Shown: piece by piece, positions 10,317-21,757 of the stretch
How the letters are laid out: the number at the start of each line of letters is the position of its first letter
Numbering within the stretch: position 1 is the first letter of the stretch
NCBI GenBank assembly: GCA_014529385.2
Contig: CM043942.1
Span: forward strand, 59,201,184 to 59,265,183
Direction of reading: 5' to 3'
DNA length: 64,000 nucleotides
DNA from: Adiantum capillus-veneris
Taxonomy: Eukaryota; Streptophyta; Polypodiopsida; Polypodiales; Pteridaceae
The notes under the pieces: model-generated
The model's database searches: none
Seen by the model: only the letters and a program-made list of their open reading frames with translations
What the model was told of the DNA's origin: nothing
Position numbers and translations under genes: made by a program

Positions 10317-11415
10317 TGTCAGGGATGTTTTGGATGAGTACAAAGGCCATAAATGATGCCAAAAAAACTTGCTGACCCCCTCATGTATATATATGTACAT
10401 AGTGCTTCCAGATTTGAAAGTGTCCGTGTAAAAAACCCTGTACAAAGGCTTGGTTTTGTTCAAGCTATTGGTTGAGTTTTGGGTTGGTCGAGCTTTCAAA
10501 AAATAGTTTTTAATGAGAATTCCTAGCTGTGCTTGATAGCTTGCAAATCACGCTCCAGCATCATGAGTTTATACGAACTCAAAGTGGATGTTTTTTCACT
10601 TAAAAAGTGGCGGTGGATGCACGTGAGAATACGGCAAGTGGACCGACTTGATGGTTTTTTTTAGCAATGGCATGCTTAAATTTTTTTGGATTTAGCTGGG
10701 GTAATAAGCTCCAAGACGTGCTTTACGGCGCTATATTTGGTGGTCGGGGTCACCCGCTACGCCTCCGAGAAAATGGCTCAGTTTGGGGGCAAAACAGAAA
10801 TTTCAGGTTTGTACATGGGAAAGTTGGGGAAGTTGGGGAGAGCATGCCATGTGACAATGGACTAAACCCACATGTGGGGGGTTGAGGGGAAAGTGGAGGG
10901 TATATATACTAGAGGAGGACTAGTCTATGGTGTATCAAATGGTGAAGGAATGTACTCAAGGCCTTGCAAGGAGGGCTTGTGGGCATTTTGGGGAGCTAGG
11001 GGCGCCATCTTTAGTTCCCACGAGTCTGGCCAGGCGCTTGGTATTAAATTTTGGTCCCCTAGACACTTTCCCCACCTCTCGCTTGGTCAAAATCACCGAC
11101 ATGGAGCTTTCCTTTCCCAAAAAAATGCTAAAAATAGCCCAATTAAAAGGGGAAATGAGAGAGAAAGATGATGGCTGAGAAAAGGAAGAAAAGGATTCTC
11201 CTCTTTTGAGCTGAGTTTTTTGGGTGTGTGTGTATGTGTCTGTGTGGAGTGGGCAAGTGGATAGTCTCTCTCCTCTCACTCCAGAGGTGTGTTCCCTGTC
11301 TCGGCCAGGTGTGTTGTGTAAGCCGAGTGGTGCCCCATAGTGTGTGTGTGTATCTTCCCAAGAGTGTGTGTCGGGTCGTTATAGAGGCGCTCTGTGTGTT
11401 TTCATCCCGCTCACA
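10317..11415 (+). repeat. Hybrid LTR: E1-type left, E2-type right
   Basis: Starts TGTCAGG at 10317 after E1's polypurine tract and ends CTCACA at 11415 before E2's primer site, so it serves as 3' LTR of E1 and 5' LTR of E2. Bases 10325 to about 11190 match E1's 5' LTR (3377-4250). From about 11196 (TTCTCCTCTTTTGAGC) to the end it matches the last 220 bases of E2's 3' LTR (18747-18966) almost exactly, including the GT-rich tract. The switch is at GAAGAAAAGGATTCTCC, where both parents have similar short runs (GAAGAAATACTCC and AAAAATTCTCC). Confidence 0.85.
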
Positions 11416-11421
11416 TTCTTT

Positions 11422-11439
11422 TGGTGCCCCCACGGAGGA
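11422..11439 (+). promoter_or_regulatory. E2 primer binding site
   Basis: TGGTGCCCCCACGGAGGA, identical to that of E1 and at the same six-base spacing from the LTR end. It marks the LTR/internal border of E2. Confidence 0.8.
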
Positions 11440-12174
11440 TCTTCTTCGAGTACCTTCTGCTTCGAGCTTCCAGCTTCAAGATTCGGGATTACAGGTTGCA
11501 GATTACAGATTACAGGTTACAGGTTACAGGTTACAGGGACAGGGAGAGGTACATGTACAAGTGATTCACACAGGTACAAGTAGCTGGAGTACAGTGATAT
11601 ACTAGTAGTGATGTCACTTGTAGTTGTTGTGGGTATGCATCACTTGGCGCCTGTTTGAGCGCATTGTCTGCTGGATTGTACGTTACTTGTGGAAACTGCC
11701 ATTGTACGCATTTGTGGAGCCATACTTGGTTGTATTTGGCAGTCCCAGCCATTTCTGAGACTTGGTCTGGAAGATAGTCATTTCTGAGACTTGACTATAC
11801 GCGATTTGCATTAGCCTTCGTGTGAGGGTCGATAGCGTGAGGTTTTTATTGAGCTGGGGGATTCTCAAATGTAGAGATCCTTTCGGTGATACACATAGCT
11901 GGAGCACCCTTTTTGTGACCTCGCCATAGGCTATGTACTAGTGAGTCCTACTTGATGCTCGGGTTCTATTGTTGACAGTTTGTGCATACATATACAGTCT
12001 ATATTTTAGGTTCCTACTGCTCTATTTCTGGGGAAGCTCTGCCAAAATTTTTCCAAGTTATGATGGCTGGTTTTTTGGTCTTTTGAGCCATTTATGCTGT
12101 TATGCTGCTGAAATTTTGGCAAAATCAGAGGTTAAGCCAGGTGTGCCTTCTTGGGAGCTTCATGGTTGGCTTTA
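11440..12174 (+). other. E2 leader
   Basis: Untranslated leader between primer site and the first small ORF. It has a short tandem run of ACAGGTT-type heptamers near 11490-11535. From 11630 to about 11950 it is similar to the copia leader at 1300-1640. The block TTTCTGGGGAAGCTCTGCC (about 12025) also has a counterpart at about 1780. I see no gene here. Confidence 0.65.
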
Positions 12175-12393
12175 ATGGATGATCAAAATGGCCCTCAATT
12201 CACTCCTTTTTATTTAACTCAAAGAATCCAGATAAATGTTCATGTGTCCAGGAAGATTTTTTTCCAGCAGCGCATAGGCTTTATGTTTGGGCCAAGAAGA
12301 TTGAGAGAGATCCTGGAATGTCCTTTGCCTGTTGTCATTCCGATGATTAACTATGAAAACTCATTTGATGTGCATGTGTTTGTCCTTATCTAA
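12175..12393 (+). CDS. Accessory ORF alpha of E2, upstream of gag
   Basis: A 72-residue ORF starting at ATG 12175 (MDDQNG), ending 55 bases before the gag ATG and in a different frame from gag (frame 1 versus frame 2). It is clearly related to two minus-strand ORFs at the equivalent place in E3 (30496-30714 and 30736-30948). Matching blocks are RKIFFQQRIGFMFGPRRL here and RKIHFQQRMVFMFGAQRV in E3, then a Pro-rich turn, INY, and a closing SFDVHVF(V/I)L. I do not recognise the family. It has no membrane segment or zinc motif; the sequence alternates basic and hydrophobic residues and looks like a small folded domain. Conservation between two quite different elements argues it is a real protein. 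Confidence 0.7.
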   Translation: MDDQNGPQFTPFYLTQRIQINVHVSRKIFFQQRIGFMFGPRRLREILECPLPVVIPMINYENSFDVHVFVLI

Positions 12394-12448
12394 AGTTGAG
12401 CTCCATTGAAGTTTTAGGGGTTCTCAAAGCATCATAATTTGGGTAGCC

Positions 12449-15400
12449 ATGGCTTTCTCTTATCCCGAGTTTCATGAAAGAAGTGATGAAGATGTGGAAG
12501 AATTTTTGGAAAAGATGGAGGTTTCTTGCATTAGCAAGCAGATTCATGACCCTACGCAAATGTTACGCCTTCTCCAAATTTGTTTGAAGAGTGATGCACG
12601 AGTTTGGTCTAAAGCATTTGAAGAGGAGTTGCGTGTGGCTGATCCACCTGTAAGGTTGAGTTGGGACAATCTACGACATGGGTTGGAAGTGGAGTTTGTG
12701 AAGATAGAAGATCCTGACAAGGTGTGGCAAGAAGTACAGGCTTTGGTGCAAAAGGAAGGTGAGCCAGTAGATGCGTACATACGTAAGTTTTCATTGGCAT
12801 GGGAGCGAATGTGCAAGGCTTTAGCACCACAGGTACCCCCGCCTGACATGATGAAGAAGGACAGGTTCTTGGCTGGTCTTTGGGAGAATATACGTTGGAG
12901 AGTGGAGCTAAAGAAGCCTAGGACATATGAGGATGCACTAGAGGTAGCAAGGAACAAAGAGTGGAAGCTGAGGAAAATGAGCCAGTTAGGGGTGGAGTCT
13001 TTGCCAATGAGGTCTGAATTTCAGCCTATAGAGTCTTTACAAGGGCGCATGTCAGGGGTTCATCATGAACCATTAGTTCCTGTTACTACTCGGGTTATGC
13101 CAGCAGTGGTCACTACAGCAGTGCAAGATGATGGGCTAAGGCAAGACATGAGGCAAATGGTAGATTTGATGAAGAATCTCAGCCTAAACATGTTAGGTCA
13201 AGTGGGAAATAATCGAGGTCGAGGGAGGTTTGCAAATCAGCAAGGAGGTGAAGAAAGGCCTAGGAATGGTGTTGGACAAAGCAATGGTAGGTTTTGGAGG
13301 CAGACGCCCACATGTTATAATTGTGGAGAGTTGGGTCACATCAGCCCGCAATGTGATAAGCCACCAAGGATGGGGGGAGACATGTATCCATTGCCAAGAC
13401 AGGTGCTAACTAGGTCAAATGATTATGGCATCGAAATTAAGGGAGACGAAGGAACCAGTGGACTGACCCAGGAGGAAAAGGGAAAGACAAAAGTGCTAAG
13501 TGTAGTCACCTTGGAGAAGGCATCAAAGCTAGAGGATACATTAGTGATGCCTATTGGGAAGAGGACCACAGAGGATAAGGAAGGAAGAAGTGCCCCAGGT
13601 CCTAGTAAGAAGAAAGGAAAGAGCCATGAAGGCGAGGATGTCACGGCCAAGAGGAAAAGGAGAGCTTGTCGAAAGTTTCATGTTTCAGATTTTCCACTAG
13701 GGGATGGGCAATTAAGCTATGACTTGAAGGAGGATCTGACGAGCAAGAAGGCAGATGTTACTTTTGGGCAGCTTATAGAGATGGTGCCTAAGCTAAAGCG
13801 ACAGTGGAAGAGGATGGTTAACCCAATGGAGAAAGAGCCAGAGAGAGGTTCAGTGAAGGTGTTGGCAATGGATGAGCTACCAGACATTTTTCCAATAGTA
13901 GATGTGTGGCATAAAAGGAAAAATTTGGGACAAGGTTATGTGGATGGCGGAGCCCAAATATGCGTCATAACACACTCATGCGTTGAGAAGATGGGTCTCA
14001 CAGTGGCTGGGGTGTCAGGTTTTCGGATCAGATTGGCAAACCATCAAAAAGTAAAATGCTTGGGTGTTGTAAAGAGCTTAGAAGTGGAGGCATATGATGC
14101 AAAGGCAGTGGTTGATTTTCATGTGATGCCAGCAGGGTTGGGAGCATATCCTATTATACTGGGCAGACCATGGTTACATGCAGTGGGAGCTGTTCAAGAT
14201 TGGCGACATGGTACGATTAGCCTCTATGGAAAGGCAGGTACCAAGAAGCTTTATAATATGGACACAAGGAAATGATTAGAGGAGCTGTATGAAGATGAGG
14301 ATGAGTCTAGTGATGAAGACTCTTCCACGGTGACAGATGAGGACAGTGATAGCACTACCAACAGTGATGAGGATGCTGATGTTGCATTTCTTTTGATGGA
14401 CAAAGAAATCCAGGAGATTGGTTTAGTTGCATTTGCGAATGAGGTTGAAGATGAAAGTGAAGGGCCTTATGAAGTGATTGAAGGGCTGATGCAAACCAAG
14501 GTTGAGTTGTCAAAGAAACAGGAATTGATGACACAAATGATCAGTGGAGACCTCTCAGCTATGGAGAAGGATATATATTTGCACATGTTGGCTAGTTTGC
14601 CTGATTTGTTCATTACTTCATATGAAGAGATCAGAGGGTTCAAGGGCGAAGAGATGCATATAGAGCTGAAAGAAGGTGCTAAGCCAGTGCGGCAAAGGCT
14701 AAGAAGGATGGGTCAAGAGCAAATGGAAGCCTTGCGAAAAGAGGTGGACAAGTTATTGAAGGCAGGGTTCATAGTTCCAGTGGAGACCACAGAATGGGTG
14801 AGTCCAGTTGTAGTCAGTCCAAAGAAGGATGGGAAGTGGAGAATTTGTGTGGATTTTAAACCCTTAAATGCAGCCACTAAGAAGAACCCATATCGTCTTC
14901 CATTCATCGATCAGATCTTGGATTCAGTGGCAGGTTATGAGAGGTACAGTGTGTGTGATGGTTTTTCAGGCTATTTTCAATTGAAGATTGCTCTTAAAGA
15001 CCGCACAAAGACAACTTTTAATACGCCATGGGGCTGCTATTGCTACACAGTATTGCCATTTGGGTTGTCAAATGGACCTTCCTTCTATCAAGAGAGAGAA
15101 AATTGGGTGTTGGAACCATTCATTGGTAGTTGTGTTAAAGCTTTTATGGATGACTTCTGTGTCTATAGCAGTAGGGCTGATCACCATGAGAAGCTGCAGA
15201 TGGTATTGGCTCGATATGATGAATGTGGAGGACAACTAAATCCAAAGAAATGTCATCTAGCACAGCCAAGGGTGAAGTTATTGGGCCACATGGTGTCAGA
15301 AAATGGCATTGAGGCTGATCCAGACAAGGTTAAGTCTATTATTCTTCTTCCATCACCTATGAGTACGAAGCAATTGGCAACCTTTATACACAAAGTGAAG

Positions 15401-17800
15401 TACATGGCACGGTTTATTCCATTGTCTTCGCAGCTTCTTTATCCATTACAGCAAGTGGCAAAGCATGATCCATTGCAATGGGATGACAAGTGTGAAGAAG
15501 TGTTTCAAGAGGTGAAAGAGGTGTTAGGGGGGTTGTCAGCCATGCAGGCTCCTGATTGGGAGAAAGTTTTTTATGTAAATCCATCAATAGGGGATGATGC
15601 CATTGGAGCCATGCTATTGCAAAAGGGGAAGGGCAGCCATTATATGAGGCCAGTGTATTGTGCAAGCCGAGTGAAGTTGGTAGCGGAGAGAAAGTTATCG
15701 GAAGTAGAGCTAGTGATGGCCAGTGTAATATTTGCTTGTCGACGATTTCGTCATTACTTGCTACCACGGCCTTTTGTTTTCTTGACGAGTTATGCCTTTT
15801 TGCCACAGTTAATTAATGGTATTAACATGTCAAATGTGGTGAAGAAATGGGTAATTGAGCTGCAAGAGTTTGAGTTCTCTTTTCTAGTGGAAGATAGTAC
15901 AAGGGCTACCCTAGCTGATTTGTTGACCTACAAGGAGAATCCCCTTATTGTTAAGGAAGAGGTGGTGAGAAAGGTAGTTGAGGAAGTGCCACAGATCAGC
16001 AATGCACATTTGTTGTTCTTTGATGGTTCATACAGAAAGAGCCACGATGCAGCTTCAGAGGGTATAGCACTTTATGATCTAGAGGGGAAGCTAGTATGCA
16101 AGAGAGGGTTCAAATTAGATGCGCATAGTAACAATGAGGCTGAATATGCTACATTGGAAGCCGGATTACACATTTGTTTGAAGCATGGAGTTCGAAGGTT
16201 GAGCATAAAAGGTGATGCCTTGCTAGTGGTGAAGCAAGTGCTGGGTGTGTGGAAGAGCAAGAACACCTCATTGAAGGAAATGTGCTTTAGAATTAAAGGC
16301 CTGTTAAAAAATTTTGAAGCATGGAGCATCAAACACATTGAACGTGCTCTAAATGGAGAGGCACATGAAGCAGCTCAAGGCATGATTGGGGAGCTATTCG
16401 TGTTGAGGACCAATTTACCTCTTTATCATGGCCGGGAAAGTTTGGCTCAAGAAGAGGAGTTTTTGCTAACAGGAATCATTCCAAAGGAGATTCAGAAGTC
16501 TAAGAAGTATGGCTTTGTGCGTAGAGCATACAGGTACAAATTGATTGGCGATGTCTTATACATGAAAGGGGCTGATCTCGTGTTGAGACGTGTACCTTGG
16601 CAGGAGGAGCTTTACAGAGTGTTGGAAGAGAATCATGAAGGCGCATGTGGTGGCCATTTTGCTCTAAAGATCACCTTGCATAAGATATTGCAAGAGGGGT
16701 ATGTATGGCCTAGTTTGCACAAGGATGTTCACCATTGGTGTAGGTCTTGCAATAGGTGTCAAGCATTTGGGAAGAGAGTGTTGAAGCCAGAGCTACGAAA
16801 AACCATTATGGCGTTTGATGTGTTTGAAAAGTAGGGGATTGATGCAATAGGCCCGTTACCTATCACAAGCAGGGGCAAAAGCTATATCTTGACGGCAGTG
16901 GACTATCTCTCTAGATGGGCAGAGGCTATAGCAGTAAAACAGATCACTGCAAAGGATGTGGCAAAATTTGTGTATGATGAAATATGTTGCAAGTTTGGGG
17001 TGCCATTAGAGCTACTTTCAAATAAGGGGCCAGGATTTAGAGCTAAACTGCTAGACTTCTTATGCACAAAGATGAAGATTAAGCATCGGCATACCACTCC
17101 TTATTACCCACAGTGTAATGGCTTAAATGAAAGATTCAATGGTGAGTTGGTACAAATTCTTTCTAAAGTGACAGAGCACCAAGGAAAGAATTGGGATTTG
17201 GAATTGCCTAGTGCATTATGGGCTTACCGTACTTCAGTGAAGACAGGTACAGGGTTTACTCCATTTCATTTGGTGTATGGAAAGAAAGCACTATTGCCTG
17301 TGGAGGTAGAGTTGCCTGCGGTCAAGATGTTAGAGAAGTTGCTTGGGCCGCCTAGTGATGCATTCAAAGAGAGGCTCTTGCAGTTACAAGAGGTCCAGTT
17401 GGATAGGATGAGCGCATTGGAGCATTATGGGCAGATGCAGGATAAGGCTTTGGCAAAGATAAATGAAAAGGTCAAAAGTAAGGGTATCAAGAAGCATGAC
17501 TTGGTTTTGCGCTACAACAGTAAGCTGGACAACACCTTCCAAAAGAAGTTTCAAATTAAGTGGGAAGGCCCTTTCAAGGTAGTGGAGTGTTTTCCAAATG
17601 GCACATATCAGCTGGCTAACCTGGATGGTGTTCTACATAAGTCAAGGGTAAATGGGTTGCGTCTTAAATTGTATCACGATAGATTGATGATGGTGGAGCA
17701 AGATGAGCTGTCTGTGGATCAAGCATTGTTGGTGAGGGATGAGGAGACCTGTGATGCGGCGAGTCTCATATCTCTCTTTGCTGCTGCTGATCATGAATGA
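12449..17800 (+). pseudogene. E2 gag-pol polyprotein (Ty3/gypsy, Tat lineage), two stops
   Basis: One reading frame of about 1784 codons from ATG 12449 to TGA 17798, broken only by TGA 14273 (codon 609) and TAG 16832 (codon 1462, where E1 has Trp). Domains in order: gag; zinc knuckle CYNCGELGHISPQC at residues 289-302; basic linker; protease YVDGGAQIC (Asp 499); acidic spacer; RT with FMDD at 899-902; RNase H; a second RNase H from about 1188 (FFDGSYRKSHDAAS), the Tat hallmark; integrase with HEGACGGH and CRSCNRC; and a KWEGPF tail. The integrase DD35E set is D1465, N1525, E1561: the second Asp is Asn (SNKGP; E1 has SDRGP). Even with the stops read through, integrase should be inactive. Confidence 0.95.
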
Positions 17801-17828
17801 TCTAGCAGGCTAGGGGATGGGCAAATTA

Positions 17829-18966
17829 TGTCAGGAGTTTTTTGGAGCAAGGGATTGCGCATATGTACATATACATGCATGGTGCATCAAATAAAGGATT
17901 GCCCATTTTCCTTAGCCAGGTGGTTATGTGGGGCCCACATGTGTACAGGTAGGACAGGGTGTACATAGTGCATCGATTTTCACTATTACCAGTACCACTG
18001 TGTTTTTTCTACAATAAGGAGGAGTTGGTAGCGCGTAAAACTTCTCGAGGAAGCTATCCGCGGGCCGACGACGTGAGGTCAGCAGGTGCGTCAGATGGCA
18101 TCTAGTGGCGTCAGGAGGGCGAACGGGGTCAATATTTGCACGCGGATGAGGACGGACACAACGTGGGTGTTTGCTTGTGAGAGTTATGCAGAAAGGTCAT
18201 CATTAGGACCACTTTTTGGGGCCACTTCACGTGGTTGCGGGATGCATTATTGAAAAGAAATGAGTGCCAGGTGTGCGGATGATGCAAAAAGGTGACAACT
18301 ATGCACTGTGAGGTCAATTTTTGGCCTGTTCGGGGTCCGTTTGAGGTCATCTAAAACACCAAGGGTGCCCAAGTAATAAATCTAAGTGTGGGAACTGAAA
18401 AAACAGAGAGAAGACCAGAAAAAACGTGGAGAAGAGAGGAGGAACAGCCGCAGGTGTGTTTTTGGTGTTTTTGGAGCCTGTTTTGGCCGTAAACTGCTCA
18501 TCCGAGGTCGGATTTGAGCACTTTGACATTGTAGACTGGGGTTTTGGGCCGTTCCGGACGCGATGTCGCTGTCCATTTTGCCAAATTCCTCACTCTTTTC
18601 CTGCTGTTTTTCTGTGTAAGTTTCTCCTATGAGCGAAGTTTCTGCTCTAGTTTGTGATTGTATCTGGTATCTTTTACCCATATTGTGTGAGCTTTTTGCC
18701 CCATTGGTGTTGGCCCAAGCTCATTTGTATCTAAACATCAAAAATTCTCCTCTTTTGAGCTGAGTTTTTTGGGTGTGTGTGTGTGTGTCTGTGTGGAGTG
18801 GGCAAGTGGATAGTCTCTCTCCTCTCACTCCAGAGGTGTGTTCCCTGTCTCGGCCAGGTGTGTTGTGTAAGCCGAGTGGTGCCCCATAGTGTGTGTGTGT
18901 GTATCTTCCCAAGAGAGTGTGTTGGGTCGTTATAGAGGCGCTCTGTGTGTTTTCATCCCACTCACA
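17829..18966 (+). repeat. 3' LTR of E2
   Basis: Starts TGTCAGG at 17829, just after a purine-rich run (CTAGGGGATGGG, 17813-17824) that is the likely polypurine tract. It ends CTCACA at 18966, where the copia integrase reading begins. The last 220 bases match the hybrid LTR; the first ~900 bases have no close match elsewhere in the window because E2's 5' copy lost them. It contains a (GT)n tract at about 18774-18790. The right flank is ACGCT. Confidence 0.85.
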
Positions 18967-20839
18967 ACGCTAACACCGTGTTGACCGCAGTGCATATTAT
19001 AAATCGTTCGCCTAGTACGCCATTGAATTATGAGATTCCAAAACAGTTATGGTCTAAACGTAAGCCCCACTATGACCATCCACGTGTTTTTGGTTTTGAA
19101 GCTTATGCTCACGTGCCTAAACGACTTCGACATAAGTTAGAGCCAAAGTCACACAAATGTATTTTCATTGGATTTTGGTGCAGATGGAGGGATGGGATAT
19201 CGTCTCTAGCACCCTAAATCTTGTCGAGTCATCCATAGTTCAGATGTGCTCTTCAATGAGCCAAAGATGCATAAACAACCTATCAAGGAAATAGAGGTTT
19301 GAAGAGTCACTATTGAGGATGATGAAATCAACTGAGCGGGCTAGTGATGTACCTTCCACTAACAATTCTCCAGAGGGAGTGGATATCAATGGTCAAGGAG
19401 TGAGACCGTCTACTTGAGTCTCTCGTCCACCTGCACATTTCAAGCCAGTCTTGATTACATCATGTTGACCGATTGTGGTGAGCCACGCTGCTATCAAGAA
19501 GCGATGATGACGAACGATGTGGTGAACTGGGAGCAGGCTATGGAATCTGAGTATAACTTGATTCTGGATAATGACACTTGGGACTTGGTAGAACTGCCAA
19601 ATGATGCAGAAGCTTTACCTTGCAAACGGGTTTACACGAAGAAATTTACCTCAGGTGATCCAAATCCAAAGTACAAGGCTAGACTTGTATCCAAAGGGTT
19701 CAAACAGCAAAAGGGAGTCGATTTTGATGAAATCTTCTGGCTTGTGGTCAAGATGACAATACTTAGAACCATACTTGGTCTTGTAGCGATTGAGGACACG
19801 GAACTTGTCCAAATGGATGTGAAGACAACATTTCTTCATGGGGATCTCGATGAGGTTGTTTACATGGAGCAGCCTGAAGGGTTTGTTTAAGAGAATGCAT
19901 CTCGTGAGGAGCTAGTATGTAAGCTCAAAAAGGCACTTTATGTCTTAAATCAGGGTTCAAGGTAGTGGTATCATAAATTTTATGCATGTATGAGGTCTCA
20001 AGGATATATAAGGAGCAAAGAGGATCACAACTTGTACACAAGAAAACTAGAAGATGGCTCGATGATCATTCTAGTTCTGTATGTTGATGACATGCTTATA
20101 GCTGGGAAATCCATTGCGGAGATTGCCAACTTGAAGAAAATACTTAGCAATAATTTCACAATGAAAGATTTGGGGGATGCTACACACTTTCTTGGAATGC
20201 GAATCAAAAGAGATCGCAAACATCATAGTCTTGAGTTATCTCAGGAAACATACATTGAGAAAGTTTTGCAGCATTTCAATATGCAGGGGGAAAGCATTGA
20301 GTACCCCAATGCAGGCATTCTTGAAACTCACCAAGGAAGATGCACCCAAATCTGATGCTGAGAGAGCAGAAATGACTAAGGTACCATATTCTTCGGTAGT
20401 GGGAAGTCTCATGTATGCTATGGTGGCCACAAGGCCAGACATTGCTTTTGTAGTGAGAGTGGTGAGCCGATATTTATATGGCAAATCGTGGCAGCAAGCA
20501 TTGGGAAGCAGTGAAGCACATTCTTAGGTACCTCAAAGGTACGATCAATAGGTGTTTACGCTTTTTGAACAATGATGCATACTATGCGGGTTGTGTCGAC
20601 AATAGGAGATGGACATCTGGCTATCTTTTCATATTTGCTGGAGCAGTAGTATCTTGGAGGTCATGTCTCCAAATTTGTACGTCTTCTTTCACAAAGGAAG
20701 TAGAGTACGATGCATTGTCGGATGCAAGTAAAGAGGCTGTATGGTTATCTTGCTTGGTCAAAAATCTTGGCATTGATGAGATTCTAGTGATATATTGTGA
20801 TAGTCAGAGTGCTCTTGCATTGGCAAGGAATCCCGTGTA
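18967..20839 (+). pseudogene. Ty1/copia integrase end, RT and RNase H (broken)
   Basis: Continues the copia element cut at 3368. It begins inside integrase (INRSPSTPLNYEIP..., then FGFEAYAHVPKRLRHKLEPK), so the integrase catalytic core, expected to be very roughly 600 bases, is missing. RT opens at about 19480 (WEQAMESEYNLI... VYTKKF...YKARLVSKGF...) and has YVDDM at about 20080. Stops at 19888 (TAA) and about 19963 (TAG) sit where Gln is expected. A frameshift near 20300 moves to the frame of 20177-20527, and RNase H follows (20478-20837: GYLFIFAGAVVSWRS, YCDSQSALALARNPV). The element stops abruptly at 20839 without an RNase H end or 3' LTR. Confidence 0.9.
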
Positions 20840-21131
20840 AAACAAGGGGAACTAGGACCCAAGAGTCCACCGCCCAACCACCCACTATATAGCATGGCCC
20901 CTGGCCCTTTTCCCTAGTTGGACTCCTTTTCCACACTACCTTGCCCTTGTCTAGTCCGGCCTTGCCTGTGTCCTGACATTACTCCCCCCTTAAAGAAGAG
21001 TTTTCGTCCTCAAAAACAAAAGTGGGGAACTTCTTCTTAAGAACAATAATGTTTTCCCAAGTGGCACCCTTCATGGATCCAACTGTTTGGTTGACGGGAA
21101 CACGGTTTAGCAGGAGGTTCAATGAAACCAA
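20840..21131 (-). pseudogene. Chromovirus 3' end: chromodomain tail, polypurine tract, LTR start
   Basis: Read on the minus strand, about 21083-20985 encodes GATWENIIVLKKKF and FEDENSSL followed by a stop, the typical C-terminal end of a plant chromodomain integrase. Directly after come a purine run (AAGGGGGGAG) and an LTR start TGTCAGGACACAGGC at about 20978, running to 20840 with a TATA-like CTATATAG near 20886. Only about 135 bases of LTR remain before the junction with the copia fragment. The chromodomain aromatic core upstream is degraded. The 285 bases from 21132 to 21416 show nothing further. Confidence 0.75.
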
Positions 21132-21416
21132 GAGTAACATCTTGATTTTTCACATTGTTGTCCATATGCAACCATCTTGTGTTACCAAATCCTATCCAAT
21201 CATAGTGTGTAGACTCCATTTAGAACACACATGAGTATGCAAAACGAGTTATCACACAAAGATGTACCCTAAAGAGTACCTCTTTTCACTTTCCATGAAA
21301 GTAACTTGCTAACATGAATCATCAACCAAGTTTTAGTCCTTGACTTGTTTTCCAAGTTCAACAATACATAATTGCACCATAACTAGTGTTCAAGGTTGAG
21401 AACATGATTTAAACAT

Positions 21417-21675
21417 TGAAGCGGTCCGGGGCGGGCAACAACAAGAGCAACCTCTAGACACCCTTCAAGGCTCCCGTGCTGCTCAATGGGGCTGGGGCAC
21501 AACACAACACAAACCAAAACAACAAACCTCCAGCCAAATCCCAACTACACAAGGGGCACCACCTAGTTTAAGAGCGAACTAGGACGCAAAAGAGGAGAAT
21601 CGTTAGAGAAACCCACAAACAAGTAAGGAATTTACACTAACCCTCACACCAATGGAACACTCTCATACACTAAAA

Positions 21676-21757
<82 letters not shown>

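Larger units (their letters stand above)
3369..11190 (+). mobile_element. Element E1, Ty3/gypsy Tat-lineage retrotransposon (degenerate)
   Basis: Complete in outline (LTR, primer site, gag, protease, RT, RNase H, second RNase H, integrase, polypurine tract, LTR), but with at least three in-frame stops and several frameshifts. It is inserted in the copia integrase region and its 3' LTR is truncated by fusion to E2's 5' LTR. It is more decayed than E2. Confidence 0.9.
11191..18966 (+). mobile_element. Element E2, Ty3/gypsy Tat-lineage retrotransposon (nearly intact)
   Basis: It has a long leader, accessory ORF alpha, a single-frame gag-pol with only two stops, a polypurine tract and a full 3' LTR. 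The 5' LTR keeps only its E2-type right end. Near-identity of the shared 220 LTR bases and the few stops suggest a younger insertion than E1. Confidence 0.9.

Noticed and set aside
13937-13963. Protease DGG motif as an inactivating change
   Set aside because: All three Tat elements here have VDGGAQ or IDGGAQ, so it is a lineage trait and not damage.
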